From Thuidium tamariscinum (lineage: Eukaryota; Streptophyta; Bryopsida; Hypnales; Thuidiaceae), in contig OZ019759.1 in assembly GCA_947034885.2 (NCBI GenBank), forward strand, positions 10,294,501-10,358,500: a DNA stretch of 64,000 nucleotides. Direction: 5' to 3'. The notes beneath the pieces are model-generated. The model was not told where the DNA came from, searched no databases, and worked only from the letters and a program-made list of their open reading frames with translations. Position numbers and translations under genes: made by a program. Position 1 is the stretch's first letter. Each line of letters opens with the position of its first letter. Positions 13,108-23,917 of the stretch are shown piece by piece.

Positions 13108-13470
13108 CACTATAACAAAACATGGTCGAAAAAAACCGCGTAGAAATTTTTTTGTGGTTTTTTTTGCCATGTTTTTGTGCGCGTTTTTCTTTGCGCGTTG
13201 CGCGTAGTGAACAGCCAACTTTGGCAGCAGTTTCCCACTGCAATTTTTGGATTTAGGAAGTGTGTCATATATCAATGAAAAGGTATTCAAAATATCTTTT
13301 CATTGATATATGACACACTTCCTAAATCCAAAAATTGCAGTGGGAAACTGCTGCCAAAGTTGGTTGTTCACTACGCGCAACGCGCAAAGAAAAACGCGCA
13401 CAAAAACATGGCAAAAAAAACCACAAAAAAATTTCTACGTGGTTTTTTTCGACCATGTTTTGTTATAGTG
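13108..13470. mobile_element. 363-bp CACTA-type foldback MITE with 3-bp target duplication
   Basis: A near-perfect inverted repeat with arms of about 175 bp around a centre near 13,289. It starts CACTATAAC and ends GTTATAGTG, the CACTA terminus of the En/Spm superfamily. It is flanked on both sides by ACG (13,105-13,107 and 13,471-13,473), the 3-bp target duplication expected for that superfamily. It has no coding capacity. I see no counterpart in copy 3, so it inserted into the gene 1 intron of copy 1 after the copies separated. Arms this similar suggest a young insertion. Confidence 0.85.
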
Positions 13471-13486
13471 ACGTGGCACTCCCCTA

Positions 13487-14100
13487 AGCCCGCGCCACGA
13501 ACGCGCCAGGCACAGACGCGCTAGGTACGCTCCGTGCCGGCGTCACGGACATGCCGCGCACGTGCCAGGTACGCGCCAAGAGTGGGTACCCGGGCCAGAG
13601 CGAGCACCAGAGTGGGCGCCAGAGTGGGTGCCTGCGCCACGGATGCGCCAGGACGCACCGTGCCCGCGCCACGGACGCGATGTGCCTGCGCCGTGGACGC
13701 ACCAGGGATGTACCGAGAAACAGAAGTCAAATTTTCGAGTTAGAAGCGCCGCGTCCGTGCCGTGCCCGTGCCACGGACACGCCACGGACGCGCTAAGGTT
13801 GCGTCATGCCTGCGCCATAGGCGCACCAGGGATGCACCGGGAAACAAAATCAAGTTTTCCTTCAGTACAGACGTACGCGTAGTATTCATTAGCACTCCAG
13901 GGTCAATGCAGAATTTTTGGTGAATCCTTGAGGCGTCAGAATTCGAGTTAGAAGCGCTGCGGACGCGCTATAGACGCGCCACGGTCGTGCCGTGCACGCG
14001 CTAAGGTCACGCCACGATTGCACCAACCACGCACCACAGACGCGCCGAGCCTGGGCCGTGGACGCACCAGGGATGCACCCGAAAAAAAAAGTGAAGTTCT
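13487..14100. repeat. GC-rich degenerate minisatellite
   Basis: Built from variants of CGCGCCACGGACGCGCC, in sharp contrast to the AT-rich surroundings. A longer module, GACGCACCAGGGATGCACC followed by a GAAA-rich AAGT stretch, recurs near 13,694, 13,822 and 14,056. Many overlapping open frames result from the repeat and are not genes. It sits in the gene 1 intron. Confidence 0.7.
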
Positions 14101-14217
14101 CGTCCAGTACACGTAGTATTCATAAGCACTCCAGGGTCAATGTAGTCCAGGGTCAATTTTTGGTGACTCCTTGAGGCTTCAGAATTCGAGTAAGAATGCG
14201 CGTATAGAAAAAAATAG

Positions 14218-14246
14218 TGAGCTTCGTGGGTACCACGGAGCTCACT
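14218..14246. repeat. Short hairpin with GGTACC centre
   Basis: GTGAGCTTCGTGG ... ACGGAGCTCAC, an imperfect 29-bp inverted repeat. Its arms match the outer arms of the larger intronic hairpins downstream, so it looks like a reduced member of that set. Confidence 0.6.
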
Positions 14247-14463
14247 GATTTTCTGAAATCGTCCTTAGTTTCCAAGAACCAAGGAGCGGGTCAGTCCAAA
14301 TATGACAAATTCTTTGAGAATCCTCAGAAATGGAAACCGAAATCGGACTCGCGCATCTTGTAACTGAGGCTTCCGTGTGATCCTTGCTATGTATCTTCAA
14401 GTGTAGATATCTTTTGCAGTGGTTTTCAAGAGAGCTAAATTATAGCTTCATTGCAGGCAGCTC

Positions 14464-14574
14464 AAAAAAAAGAGTGACGTTTGTGGGTAGCACGGGGCTC
14501 ACCGCAAAACCAAGTCAGACCCGACTTGGTTTTTCAGTGAGCCTCGTGGTACCCACAAACGTCACTCTTTTTTT
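14464..14574. repeat. Intronic hairpin 1 (about 111 bp)
   Basis: Long inverted repeat. The outer arms carry AGAGTGACGTTTGTGGGTA and its complement, the inner arms carry CAAGTC / GACTTGG, and the centre is a degenerate GTCAGACCCGAC. It lies in the gene 1 intron. Confidence 0.8.
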
Positions 14575-14787
14575 GTGTCCACATTATTATTTGAGATCGT
14601 ACGAGCGGGTCCGAGATAAAAATCCCCATAAACTTGAATCTGGAATTAGTGGCGTCGAGAAATTTGTTGTTTGCCTCCCGTTGCAAATGCTGCCACGATC
14701 GGGTTTCTGAGTTTTCTCGAGTACTGATATCTGTTTATTCGATAATCTTGCAATGTTGAATCAAACCGTAATTGCAGGTATTTGTAG

Positions 14788-14893
14788 AAAAGGAGTGTGA
14801 GCCTTGGGTACTACAAGGCACATCGGAAAACCAAGTCGGATCCGACTTGGTTTTACAATGTGCCTCGTGGTACCCTAGGCACCCACTCTTTTT
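14788..14893. repeat. Intronic hairpin 2 (about 106 bp)
   Basis: Inverted repeat centred between 14,840 and 14,841 on a perfect CCAAGTCGGATCCGACTTGG. Outer arms include GGGTACTACAAGGCAC / GTGCCTCGTGGTACCC. Confidence 0.8.
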
Positions 14894-15249
14894 TTTTCAT
14901 TTTGAAAATTTATTGAGGTCAGTAGCTTCCGGTTGGTTCTTTTCTTGAGTTTGTGTTTTCTTCCTGTTCGAAAGAATCTTGGTTGGCACTGCAGCTAACT
15001 CACAGTGTTGCCCAAGTTTACTCTTTTAGTTCACCTTCAGGACCCTGAAATCGTCACAAACGTTGACTAGTTGAAGCCCTCAGTGTCTTGCTATGGGGCT
15101 CTCAGTATTTGAATTTGTATCTCTCCGTAGCCGAAGAAGCCAGATTTGTTTCATTTTTAGCCCCCAACATATGAGATTTCACTTTAAGACTATGATCATG
15201 TTTGGCCTTCATTAGAATTTGTAAATATTTCGAGAAAAATGGGTTATTC

Positions 15250-15322
15250 TGGGGTACTACGAGGTGATTTTGAAAACCAAGTCGGCTCCAACTGGGTTTT
15301 CAAAGTCACCTCGTAGTACCCA
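15250..15322. repeat. Intronic hairpin 3 (about 73 bp)
   Basis: Arms GGGTACTACGAGGTGA / TCACCTCGTAGTACCC around a slightly degenerate AAGTCGGCTCCAACT centre. The counterpart in copy 3 (56,152-56,221) has a perfect GTCGGATCCGAC centre. Confidence 0.8.
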
Positions 15323-16325
15323 AGAATTCATATCTCTTTTTAACTTTTTTATTTGATTATATTTTGATACTTACATAAATTTCTCTTTGTTCAGACTTTT
15401 GTTGTAGATAAAAGTGTTGGTAAGGAAAGTGAAGAATTGAAGCAACAGGTACACTTACAATCACAGTGGTGAATTATCTTGAAGTAATGTCTTGATTTGC
15501 TAATGATTTTCATAAAGTGACCCCAAAGACATGATTTAAATGATAGGAAATATTTAATTAGAATTTAATTTGAAACTAGAAATTTAGCTAAATGCATTGT
15601 TTATATTTTATTGAATCATTTTTTTGCAAATGAATGCTAAGTTTAATCTTTTGTGTCCAGGGTGGCCAAGGACAGGGCAAGTGTCAGAAGGTTTTATCTA
15701 TAGAGGAAAAGAGTCCTATGAAGCAGATTGTCCCTGATATGGACGTTGGTGGACCATCCAAGCCCTAGATGTGGCCACAGCCAGGGGTGTCCATTTCACT
15801 TGACCAAAGTGATGCAAACCAAAATTTGGTGAGTTTTGATGACGTCATGGATGCTGCGGAATATGCCGTTGACGCATTTGAAACAAGTGTACTTAGTGGG
15901 ACTAGGGGCAATGGCCCATGGTTCTCATCTTTCAACTCTGAGGAGGAGTATCCCTCTGATTATGAGCTCTCCAACTCTAGCAGTGTAGAGTTTTTCGATT
16001 TGTACACAGGGGAGAGTGTGGTGAATATGGACTTGTTTCAGTTCGATGAAATCATCATCCTCAGCTCTGATGAGGATGAGGATGAGAATGTTCAAATCAT
16101 AGACTAGATGGAGTTTTGTTCTCAAAAACACTATATACCAGGCCAGGCTTTATCTTTATTCAAGCTACATCATTTTTGTAGATGTATTTGATAATCCAAT
16201 TGCAAGTACTATTTTCCACTTGAAGTAAACTATTTTTCTTGTTGTTCCAACACTTTCATTGCAATTCATATTGTTTTTGTTTTCTATGAACATTCCATGT
16301 ATTGAACTTGGAATTGTTCTTCTAG

Positions 16326-19300
16326 ATGGACATTTCCCCAGCCAAAACCATGGAAGTGGAAACAATATTTGAAACGCCTTCCTCTCAAAACCAGAGACAA
16401 CCAGAGATTGAGCAAGGAGAAGGAGAAGGAGAAGGAGAGGAAGGAGAAGACATGGACATTGTCATTCAAGACTGTGAGGAGGAGAAGGTGATGTCAGAGG
16501 AAGAACTCCGGCATATTCAAAAAGGTGATGTTGTGAAGCTTTTGGGACAACTTCGGATGAAGCCTGAAGAGGTATTTCGAATGCACATACCATTGTGCAG
16601 GCTTGTGGCAATGCCAATGGTCAGACCCGCATTGGCATCTGATATCCTGTAGCTAGAGCAAGAGTTTGCAGGTGGAGGGTACCGAGATGGTGCTGCGGTA
16701 TTCTATGTGTCAGCTACAAACGAAGATGGGAACACTAAAGAGTTCATCCAACAGGAGATGGATAGTTGGGACCCCATTTGGAAGGAGAAGAATGAAGTCT
16801 TCAAACAGAAGTTCGAGTCGAAGCCAGAGCTTCAATTCTTGAAGAACTTGAAGATCTTCATTTGCGATGGGAACCACAGACGAATTACTTGGATGAATTA
16901 CATCTCTAAGCACTCGGAGGAGCACTGCAATGTCGATTCTATCATATTAGACACGAAAGGTCGGAATGAACTGGTCATGCAAGTCATGCATGACGTAAAC
17001 AAGTAAGTTCTTTCTTTCATATTGTTTTTATTTTTCAAAAAAATATTGAATTTGAATGTTGTATTTTCTTGGAGGTAGTTTAGATCTTCAGCTTATATTG
17101 CATTGATTGGCTTTCAGGTCTGTAGAAGACTCCCACGTGAAGACGAACTTGGTACACACCTTGTACCAAATTCAGAAGTACGGAATGCTACCCATAGCAA
17201 AGTTTGCAGCTTTACTTAGGCCTGCAGAGAGGAAGAGGTGCCTTGAGCACAAGGTCACTAAAAAATGGTATTCAATTCAACCCAGGGTCTTCACCTCTTT
17301 CATCTTCCGGGTAAGGTCTTTCAACTTGTTTTTGATAAATATATTTTTATTTTAAAAAATCATTAATGTCCATATTGACTTCACATCTATCTGGGTTTCT
17401 TGTGCAGCAAGAAATTTCACAAGCTACAGATGCAGCTGTAAGAAGGTACATGGAGGCCACACAAGAGACTGGAAGTGTACCACTACAGGCAACCGAAGCA
17501 ATGAGGTTGGGAGCAAGGGAACGAACAAAGGCAGCCATGGTGAAGATGTTCAAATTGCTAGCGGTGGCCAACCCAGCGAACGGAGTGGACTTCCTTAAAG
17601 AGGTACAATTCAGTAATTAGTCTCCAACTTCACTTAAATTGTTCAAAAGACAGTTCAAATCCATATTGAAAAACTAACTGAAATCTTCTTGTAGGTGGAA
17701 AAGCATTGGGGCAATTACGAGGTGCCTGAAATGACTTTGGAGCAGCTCCAGTTGGTCGCCACCTGCAAGATGACTGCAAAGCACAAGACAAAGATACTTC
17801 AATGGTGGAACTCTTCTACTCTTTCACGCGAATCAAGAAAGTTGCCACCAAAACCTGTCTCCGAACTCTTACTTCCTCAATTTCTGGTGAAGTGCACTTG
17901 GTATGCTAGGGTAAGTGTTCAATATCTTTTCAAGAGTGTTTTTGATATTAGGGGAATTCCAAATCCTCTATGATGCCTTTAAAATGGCATCAGTTGGGGT
18001 CCTTCATTGAATTTGAAGGTGTACTTAGCAAAGACGCACTCTACTTTTTTCCCGTAATTTTCATGTATTTTGACACTGCAATTTTTCTGAAGGTAAATGA
18101 TTTTAATTAGATAACTAGACTTTAGGTACTACTTATCATTTGAATTATAGTACCATAATCGGTTTTTCTTGCTAGCGACAAACAATAAACAATTAAGTAG
18201 TAATGGTTTATGAGTTTCTCAACTTATTAGTGAGAATTTGTTTTCTTAAATATTATAGGTACTTTATATTCTAGAAGTTTGCACAATCTAATTCCTTACA
18301 TTGAATAATAAAACACTTGGTAGTTGTTTTCATTAAAATATTTGGTAATACAACTGAACTTTTTGACTATATCCCATTTTTCAGATAGAAGATGCTACAG
18401 TGGAGTTCTTCGACAAAATTGTAAAGGAAGACAACCTTTCCATCGACTACAACACAAAACCAGAACCAGAGCGGCTACCAGAGTACATAGAAGGATGGAG
18501 GTAGAAGATTTGGGAACATGGCTTCATGAATTACTTCAAGGGATAGAAGTACTTCAAGAGGGGCCAAACTTTTTCATCTCACGAAGGCTCTAACGATGTG
18601 GTGCACAGAGTCCTTTATCGGTATGTCATTTTCTTTACTACTTGGAATTTTGTGGCATCATTGTATACTTTGTAATTATAGAAATTCTATAGCATCTTCT
18701 ACTTCATTATAAATCTTGAATTTGTATTGTCTTGGCTACTTTTCCACCCTTCAAAGGACTGCAATTTACAACTTCCATGATATATTTTGCTTTTACTCTT
18801 TCATTTTGAGATTGAATAGTGCTCCATATAACTCATTATGATTGAATTACAGGTACTTCAAGTTAGAGCTTGAAGCAAAGGGGGCCATTGCAAAATTGGA
18901 CATCCCTCAATTCCTTCCACGCTTCCTTGACCGCAACTCGCCTTCATGCATATTTAGCCCACATCAATTGCGCACCTACACTACTACTCATCTCTCTGGC
19001 ACGGGTTGATACTTGGACTGCACACTAGAGTTCACTCATAATTCGGAGGTTGAGCTCAGGGCATTACAGGAAGGCAAGGGGATAGATTTGGAGGCTGTTG
19101 ACGAGTTCATCGGCATGGATGATGATACCAGGAAGAGGGCCATCAACAAGAGGGATGCACTGGACCGAAAGAAAGAAGTGAAGAATCAACTCATCGTGGA
19201 GGCCAAGGAGAAAAAGCAGGCGGAGAAATCAGCAAAGAAGGCGGAGAAAGAGGCCGAGAAGGCGGAGAAAGAAGCCGAGAAGGAGAAGAAAGAGAAGACT

Positions 19301-21369
19301 AAGGCCAAGGGAAAGAAGAAAGTGGAAGAGAAAGGGCAAGTCTTAGCTTCCTCCACTGTGGATCAAACACAAGGCGGAGTACCAAGGAAAGTCACCATCT
19401 CACAGCTCACTGAAGATGTCATTTCACGAGTCACACAAGCCATGGTCCTCTCCGACGATGATGTGCCAGAGATTGAGGATTTAATCCTTAATATTTGCAT
19501 TGAGGACATCGCCATGGATATGGAGGACAAAAGACAGGGTGTCTACGACGAGGTCTTGAAGTACTTGGTTAAGGTGATCTCTTCGAACATCTTTGCTAAA
19601 ATTTATTTTACTTGTTGTCAATGATATGAATGCTATGTACCAAAGTTGCTATAATGAAACATTGAAGACAAATTTCTATGTGGTCCACAATTACATTTTG
19701 TATTTACGATTTTTTGTATTTGAAAAAATTAGTAAGACAACAGGCAGAATTTACAATTCCGTCGGATCCGACGGAATCACATAAACCGCTATTTTGTTCT
19801 GTATTTCCCTACTCAACATTACCCACATTCATATGGTTTTGTTTTCTCTAGAAATAGTTGAACATATTGACAAATGTAATTTCTTTTTCAGCTCAGACTT
19901 TTATTAAAATGACCCTAAAATTCCTAATGTTGTACTAAATATTATGAATCTGCTTTGAAAGATAGAAAAGTATGCAATACTAATATAATGAAATTCTATT
20001 GAAATATGCTTTTGCAGATGGCAGTGGGCAAAACTCGCATGTTTGAAGGTGTGGCAAATGCAAGGGCTGGTGTTGATGTCATCTTTATTGACTGTCCAAA
20101 GAACTTGCCTGTACCAGGCATTTCTCTTACGTCGAAGGAGGTGCCAAATTGGAATGCGGATTTAGAAGCTAATGCTTTGCAATCCGCATGCACCTTTGCA
20201 GTAGAGCATCTGCACGATGATGGATGCATCATTGTGTTTCACTCCTTCAGCATTGCATCTAGGGAAGATCTAGCAGGAGTTTGCGAAGCATTTGACTTCA
20301 AGAAGAAGAAGGACTGGCTAGGCATGAACCGCATGCATCTCACCTCGCCAATGGACACCACAAAGACGGTAATTTCAGTACAAATGCTTCAGTTTTTGTC
20401 ACCTATTTTCTTTTAAAATTCTATTCATTGATCTCTAATGTTCTTGTGTCATATATGTTGCAGACACAGAAGTTTGGAGTCACTCTCCTTGTCAAGGACC
20501 TCAAAGCAAAAGGCGAATCCAAATTTTCTTTCAAGCGTACTGAGATGATGAAGAAGGCTGGGGTGGATGTCGAGAATGATGACATGCAGATGACATCTCC
20601 ATGAACGGGAAGAAGCCATGGAGAGGCCCACGTGAAAAAGATCCAAGGTTCTTCACCCTCCTCCTTGAAGCCACAAGCAATGAAGGCGATGTCATTGTGG
20701 ACTACACGGCATCCACAGGTTTGTCTTCAATTTTAATATTTCACACTTCTATGTCATTGTAACAATTTTGTCACCTCTCTAACACATTTTCATTACATGA
20801 ATGCCCTAGGTGCTTGCATTTTGGCTTGTAGAGGAACTGGCCGCAACATTCTAGCTTTTGAGGGGGACAAAGATGTTTTCAATACCATTTTGAAGCCCAT
20901 GAAGAAGTCATCACCCTCAATGGCAGTGGCTCCAACCCCCGAGACAACAGTGGACTTGACAATGGATGTGCAAGACACGCCTATTGTGCCTCGCAAGTTT
21001 GTTCGCAAGGGAAAATCTAGTAAGTAAGTGGAAACTTCTTTCATTCTTTATTATTTTTCTTCATATCACATTTGCAAAGACTAATATAATGTCTTCAATT
21101 TTTGCAGAGGTTGTGGATTGATCTTGAGAGAGGTCATGGAACAAAATCAAAGGCTTGTGGTTAGTCCAGAGAAGCCTTTCGAGCTACCACCGTATGCTGA
21201 GCAGATGGCAAGTGCCTTTGCAAATTTTGGTTATTCCAAATCAAAACGACGCAAAGACACTTACGCCTTCAATGTCTTACAGTTTATAGATGCTTCTGCA
21301 TCTGAGGGACGGGAGTCCTCAGAGTCCTCTACAGGGTCAGATTCAGTGACTGAGTCCACAGCCACTTAG
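16326..21369 (+). pseudogene. Gene 2: ParB-like / coiled-coil / DNA methyltransferase-like protein, copy 1
   Basis: Ten exons with GT-AG borders: 16,326-17,002; 17,118-17,310; 17,408-17,602; 17,695-17,910; 18,385-18,620; 18,853-19,573; 20,018-20,368; 20,464-20,718; 20,810-21,023; 21,108-21,369. If intact it would be near 1,100 residues. Exon 1 has a ParB-like segment with ICDGNHRRI (about 16,863-16,889), like the DGxHR motif of ParB/sulfiredoxin-fold proteins. Exon 6 has a Lys/Glu coiled coil. Exons 7-9 resemble a beta-class N4/N6 DNA methyltransferase: a motif IV-like IDCPKN (20,090) and, later, GDVIVD...AST-GACILACRGTGRNILAFE, matching the SAM-binding motif I. Lesions: TAG 16,650, TAG 18,502, TAG 18,544, TGA 19,008, and a 19-bp deletion near 20,584 relative to copy 3. 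The canonical catalytic residues are altered, so methylation activity is doubtful. Confidence 0.7.
19756..19777. repeat. Perfect 22-bp palindrome, gene 2 intron 6
   Basis: ATTCCGTCGGATCCGACGGAAT, with no mismatch between halves. The identical 22 bp occur at 51,968-51,989 in the same intron of copy 3. Confidence 0.85.
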
Positions 21370-22040
21370 ATTCTTGAGATTGACTAATCTCTTGAATCTT
21401 ACTATTGTATATTATTTGGATTGGATTTGGATTGGATTTGTGTGTTTTATGGCTACTTCTGGAAGTCTCAAATTTCTCTTTCTATTTATTTGATTTTTGT
21501 TTTGAAAACATCTAAGGCAATGGCTCTTGCTAGTTTTCCCAAAACCTACACCAAAAATAAATAAATAAATAAATTTTGAGGCAAGAAGGCAACACGTACA
21601 ATTCCATCAGATCCGACAAACCCTTACATATTGACCATCTAATTCTTTCTCTTCATTATACATCTTAAAATCAATCTTCTTTCAACAACACCTAGATTGA
21701 CTTATTTAGTGAATGAGTTGCATCAAATTAGAGTATTTCCAATGCCTTTTGTGATTTCAAGGTTTGGGTATCCATGAATTTGATCTTTGCTGTTTTCATT
21801 TTGCCTTCACATTCCTTAATTTATCTCTATATAAAAAAGATTTAATATTCTAAATTAAAGCTAATCGACAATATAAACCTAAGTGCTTTGATTCTCACAA
21901 TTAGACTTTATATCCCTACTCTTGTGTATACAATGTCCATGATCATAGGTGTATGCAAAGAGAAAATGAAGAAGAAAACAAAAAGTGACTTCTGTAGTCA
22001 CATCTTTGAAATAGACTTCATATCTTCTTTGTCGCCTAAA
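21370..22040. other. 3' flank of gene 2 inside copy 1
   Basis: AT-rich and non-coding. An AATAAATAAATAAAT run at 21,557-21,572 may serve as a polyadenylation region. A degenerate copy of the element palindrome (CATCAGATCCGACAAA) is at 21,601-21,620; the copy 3 version (50,111-50,130) is nearly perfect. Confidence 0.5.
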
Positions 22041-22198
22041 CGTTGAAAGTCCACGATTATAGGTACTAAACTCTAATTTTTGTTACCCTAAAATCCACGA
22101 TCATAGGTGGTCAACTCAAATTTTTTTCAAAATAAATTTCCCGCTCACAAGCTCACAGGCTCACAGGCTCCTGCTCCCCCGCTCGCCTGCTAGCAACC
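22040..22198 (-). repeat. Right terminal inverted repeat of copy 1
   Basis: The reverse complement begins GGTTGCTAGCAGGCGAGCGG and continues with GAGCAGGAGCCTGTGAGC-type units and 'cacctatgatcgtgga'. It is nearly identical to the left end of copy 3 (49,543 onward) and similar to the end of copy 2 (43,949). Confidence 0.8.
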
Positions 22199-23917
22199 CT
22201 GAGTGAAAGTTCTCTTCCATGACAAGGATGTAAGGAAGTTGGAGGACCGAATAGGTGAGTAATTTGGTTTAATTAAGGACCTTCAACACTAATTGGAGAG
22301 GAAGTCTGAGGAGGTTATTAAAGGGAGAAGACTCTCTTAAATGTGTACAGATACCCTCAGACAAATTATCTGGAGTTTCATAGTCAAGTCCGGTCAAGAT
22401 CCCGATTAGAATCAGACTGGAATCCAGATCCGGATCATGAGTCAAAACCAGATGTTACTTCTCCTCAGCGATTTAAGGAGAAAGGAAAGATTCCAAGGGA
22501 AAGGCTATAGCTGCAATCAAGGTATCAATCAGTAGGAAGCAACCAGCTATAGAAGGATCCACCAAGCTTGTGGATTCCCCCAAAAATGGATAAAAAGGTA
22601 GAACTTATAATTAGCAACTAGAGTAGGTAGAATAATTTTAGGAGTAGATGACTTTGAAAGTTTGTGATAGGTAGAAAATAGTTAGCAAGTTACATTTGAG
22701 CCGGATGCATCTAGACCAGACCGGATCTAGGTTCATAGGATCTGAGATCCACTTTTGGTGGGGGTTTTGGATTCTAGTGGAAGTCAACAAGCCCAAGTTG
22801 TAAGGGAATGTAACGTGGCATTCTCTGGGCTGGTGTTGATTCCCCTTGTACTTTTAGGTTATTCTTGTAGTTGTTTAGTATTTGAATCCAGATTGTAGTT
22901 GAATCCGGTGTGCATTTTGATATCTTGTTTTCGCAAGTTTTTGGTGTTGCAAATACAAATCAGACTCTTTCTGATTCACTTTGAAGTGGACTATGTATAC
23001 TTGATCCTGTTATAGGCTTATTGGGACGATTAGGATTGCAACCTTGTGTAGATAGAAAGTGTGCTCGGATAAACTCAGTATCCGGTCTTTGGAATTGAAG
23101 TGAATTTGGTTTTGATAGGAAGTTGGTGTGGGATCTCTCAGTATAGTTTGGAACAGGTCTAGAAAGTAATCATTAGAGATAGCCACTCGTAGAGTTTGGG
23201 TTTGAGATTGGGAGCATCCGGCCAAATGCCAACTGAAAAGTGATGAGGTCTCTTTAGATGAAAGAAGGACCCGTGAAGGATATAGCTCTCCTATTTAAGC
23301 TGCCGCCCTTATTCTGCCAAAATTTAGGACTAACTCGGTAATCTGTCATTGTAGTAATTGTTAAGAGCAGACAGGAACGCTTGCATGACCTAGACCAGAT
23401 CCATTCCAGGCTTGTTGTGAAGTATTCCGGTCTGGTAGGATTTATCTTGTTGTTTTTCTTCTTCTTATGTTTATAATAGAACTTCTGACACTTTAAAACT
23501 TGAAGGGTAGGAGTATGCTTCCTTCCTGAACATCCAAAAGAGTGGATCCCTCTTGTTACAGAGGTTAAACTTACACTTGGTGACTTATTTAGGAACGAGA
23601 CCAGATTACAATTTCAGGAAATTGGGACAGAAGTTAGAAGAGCCCCAGTTTCCGGTCTAAGGTTCCATATTCAAAAAGAGTAATAAGAAAAATCTAAATA
23701 TGTGGGTATAAGTGGAGAGTAAACTCTCTGCATTCAGAAGTGTGATCCTGTTCTGGTTAGAAGTAAAGATCAAGAAATGCTTAGACCGGGTCAGGATTAG
23801 TCTTTTGCTTGGGTTTTTGTTGTGACCACCAATATAATTTTCCGGTCAATAGTAGACTTACAAACTAAATCTCTTGGGAACGATACACAAGTCACTTTAA
23901 GGTTAACTTAGAGCATT
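22199..23917. other. Retrotransposon-like debris without coding frame
   Basis: No sustained open frame. The sequence is rich in CCGGAT/CCGGTCT motifs and resembles in style the 3' region at 27,700-28,850 (for example 'gtggcattctctgggctgg' against 'ctggcattccctcc'). I read it as the 3' part of an LTR retrotransposon-like element, but could not define LTR ends. Confidence 0.35.

Larger units (their letters stand above)
10634..16107 (+). pseudogene. Gene 1: small acidic nuclear-type protein of the transposon, copy 1
   Basis: Exons by comparison with copy 3: 10,634-10,828; 12,404-12,472 and/or 12,764-12,832; 15,395-15,448; 15,661-16,107. Introns follow GT-AG. The predicted product is about 250-280 residues. 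It begins with a basic stretch (MTRAKKTLSKRGRG) and ends very acidic (SSDEDEDENVQIID). I recognise no domain. It is broken by TAG at 10,691-10,693 and TAG at 15,766-15,768; both are CAG in copy 3. By position (a second ORF divergent from a MULE transposase, near tandem repeats) it could play the anti-silencing role of VANC in Arabidopsis VANDAL elements, but there is no visible sequence link. Gene 2 begins 219 bases after its stop, just past a splice-acceptor-like TTCTAG, so the two may share a transcript. Confidence 0.6.
4918..22198. mobile_element. Complete 17-kb Mutator-like transposon carrying a ParB/methyltransferase-like gene (copy 1)
   Basis: The element is bounded by inverted terminal sequences. 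The left end around 4,918-4,985 aligns with the reverse complement of 22,130-22,198: both have GCTAGC, then GCGAG/TCGAG, then repeated TGTGAGC and a GGGAAA stretch. It contains a minus-strand Mutator-like transposase (5,450-9,658) and, divergently, two plus-strand genes (10,634-16,107 and 16,326-21,369). The same gene order recurs in inverted orientation at 49,543-64,000, where the outside flank differs. That argues for separate insertion rather than one inverted segmental duplication. I could not identify a target-site duplication. All genes in this copy carry nonsense changes, so it looks non-autonomous now. Confidence 0.75.

Noticed and set aside
12729-13882. Many overlapping open frames on both strands around the MITE and GC-rich array
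   Set aside because: They follow the inverted repeat and the minisatellite period, lack domains and overlap in all frames; they are repeat artefacts.
20030-20060. GSGKT (copy 3) as a P-loop ATPase motif
   Set aside because: It stands alone at an exon start with no Walker B or ATPase context, and it lies just before the methyltransferase-like core; probably coincidence.
4922-22194. A target-site duplication for copy 1
   Set aside because: I compared roughly 10 bases outside each end under several end definitions and found no convincing direct repeat; it may have decayed, or the left end may be slightly displaced.
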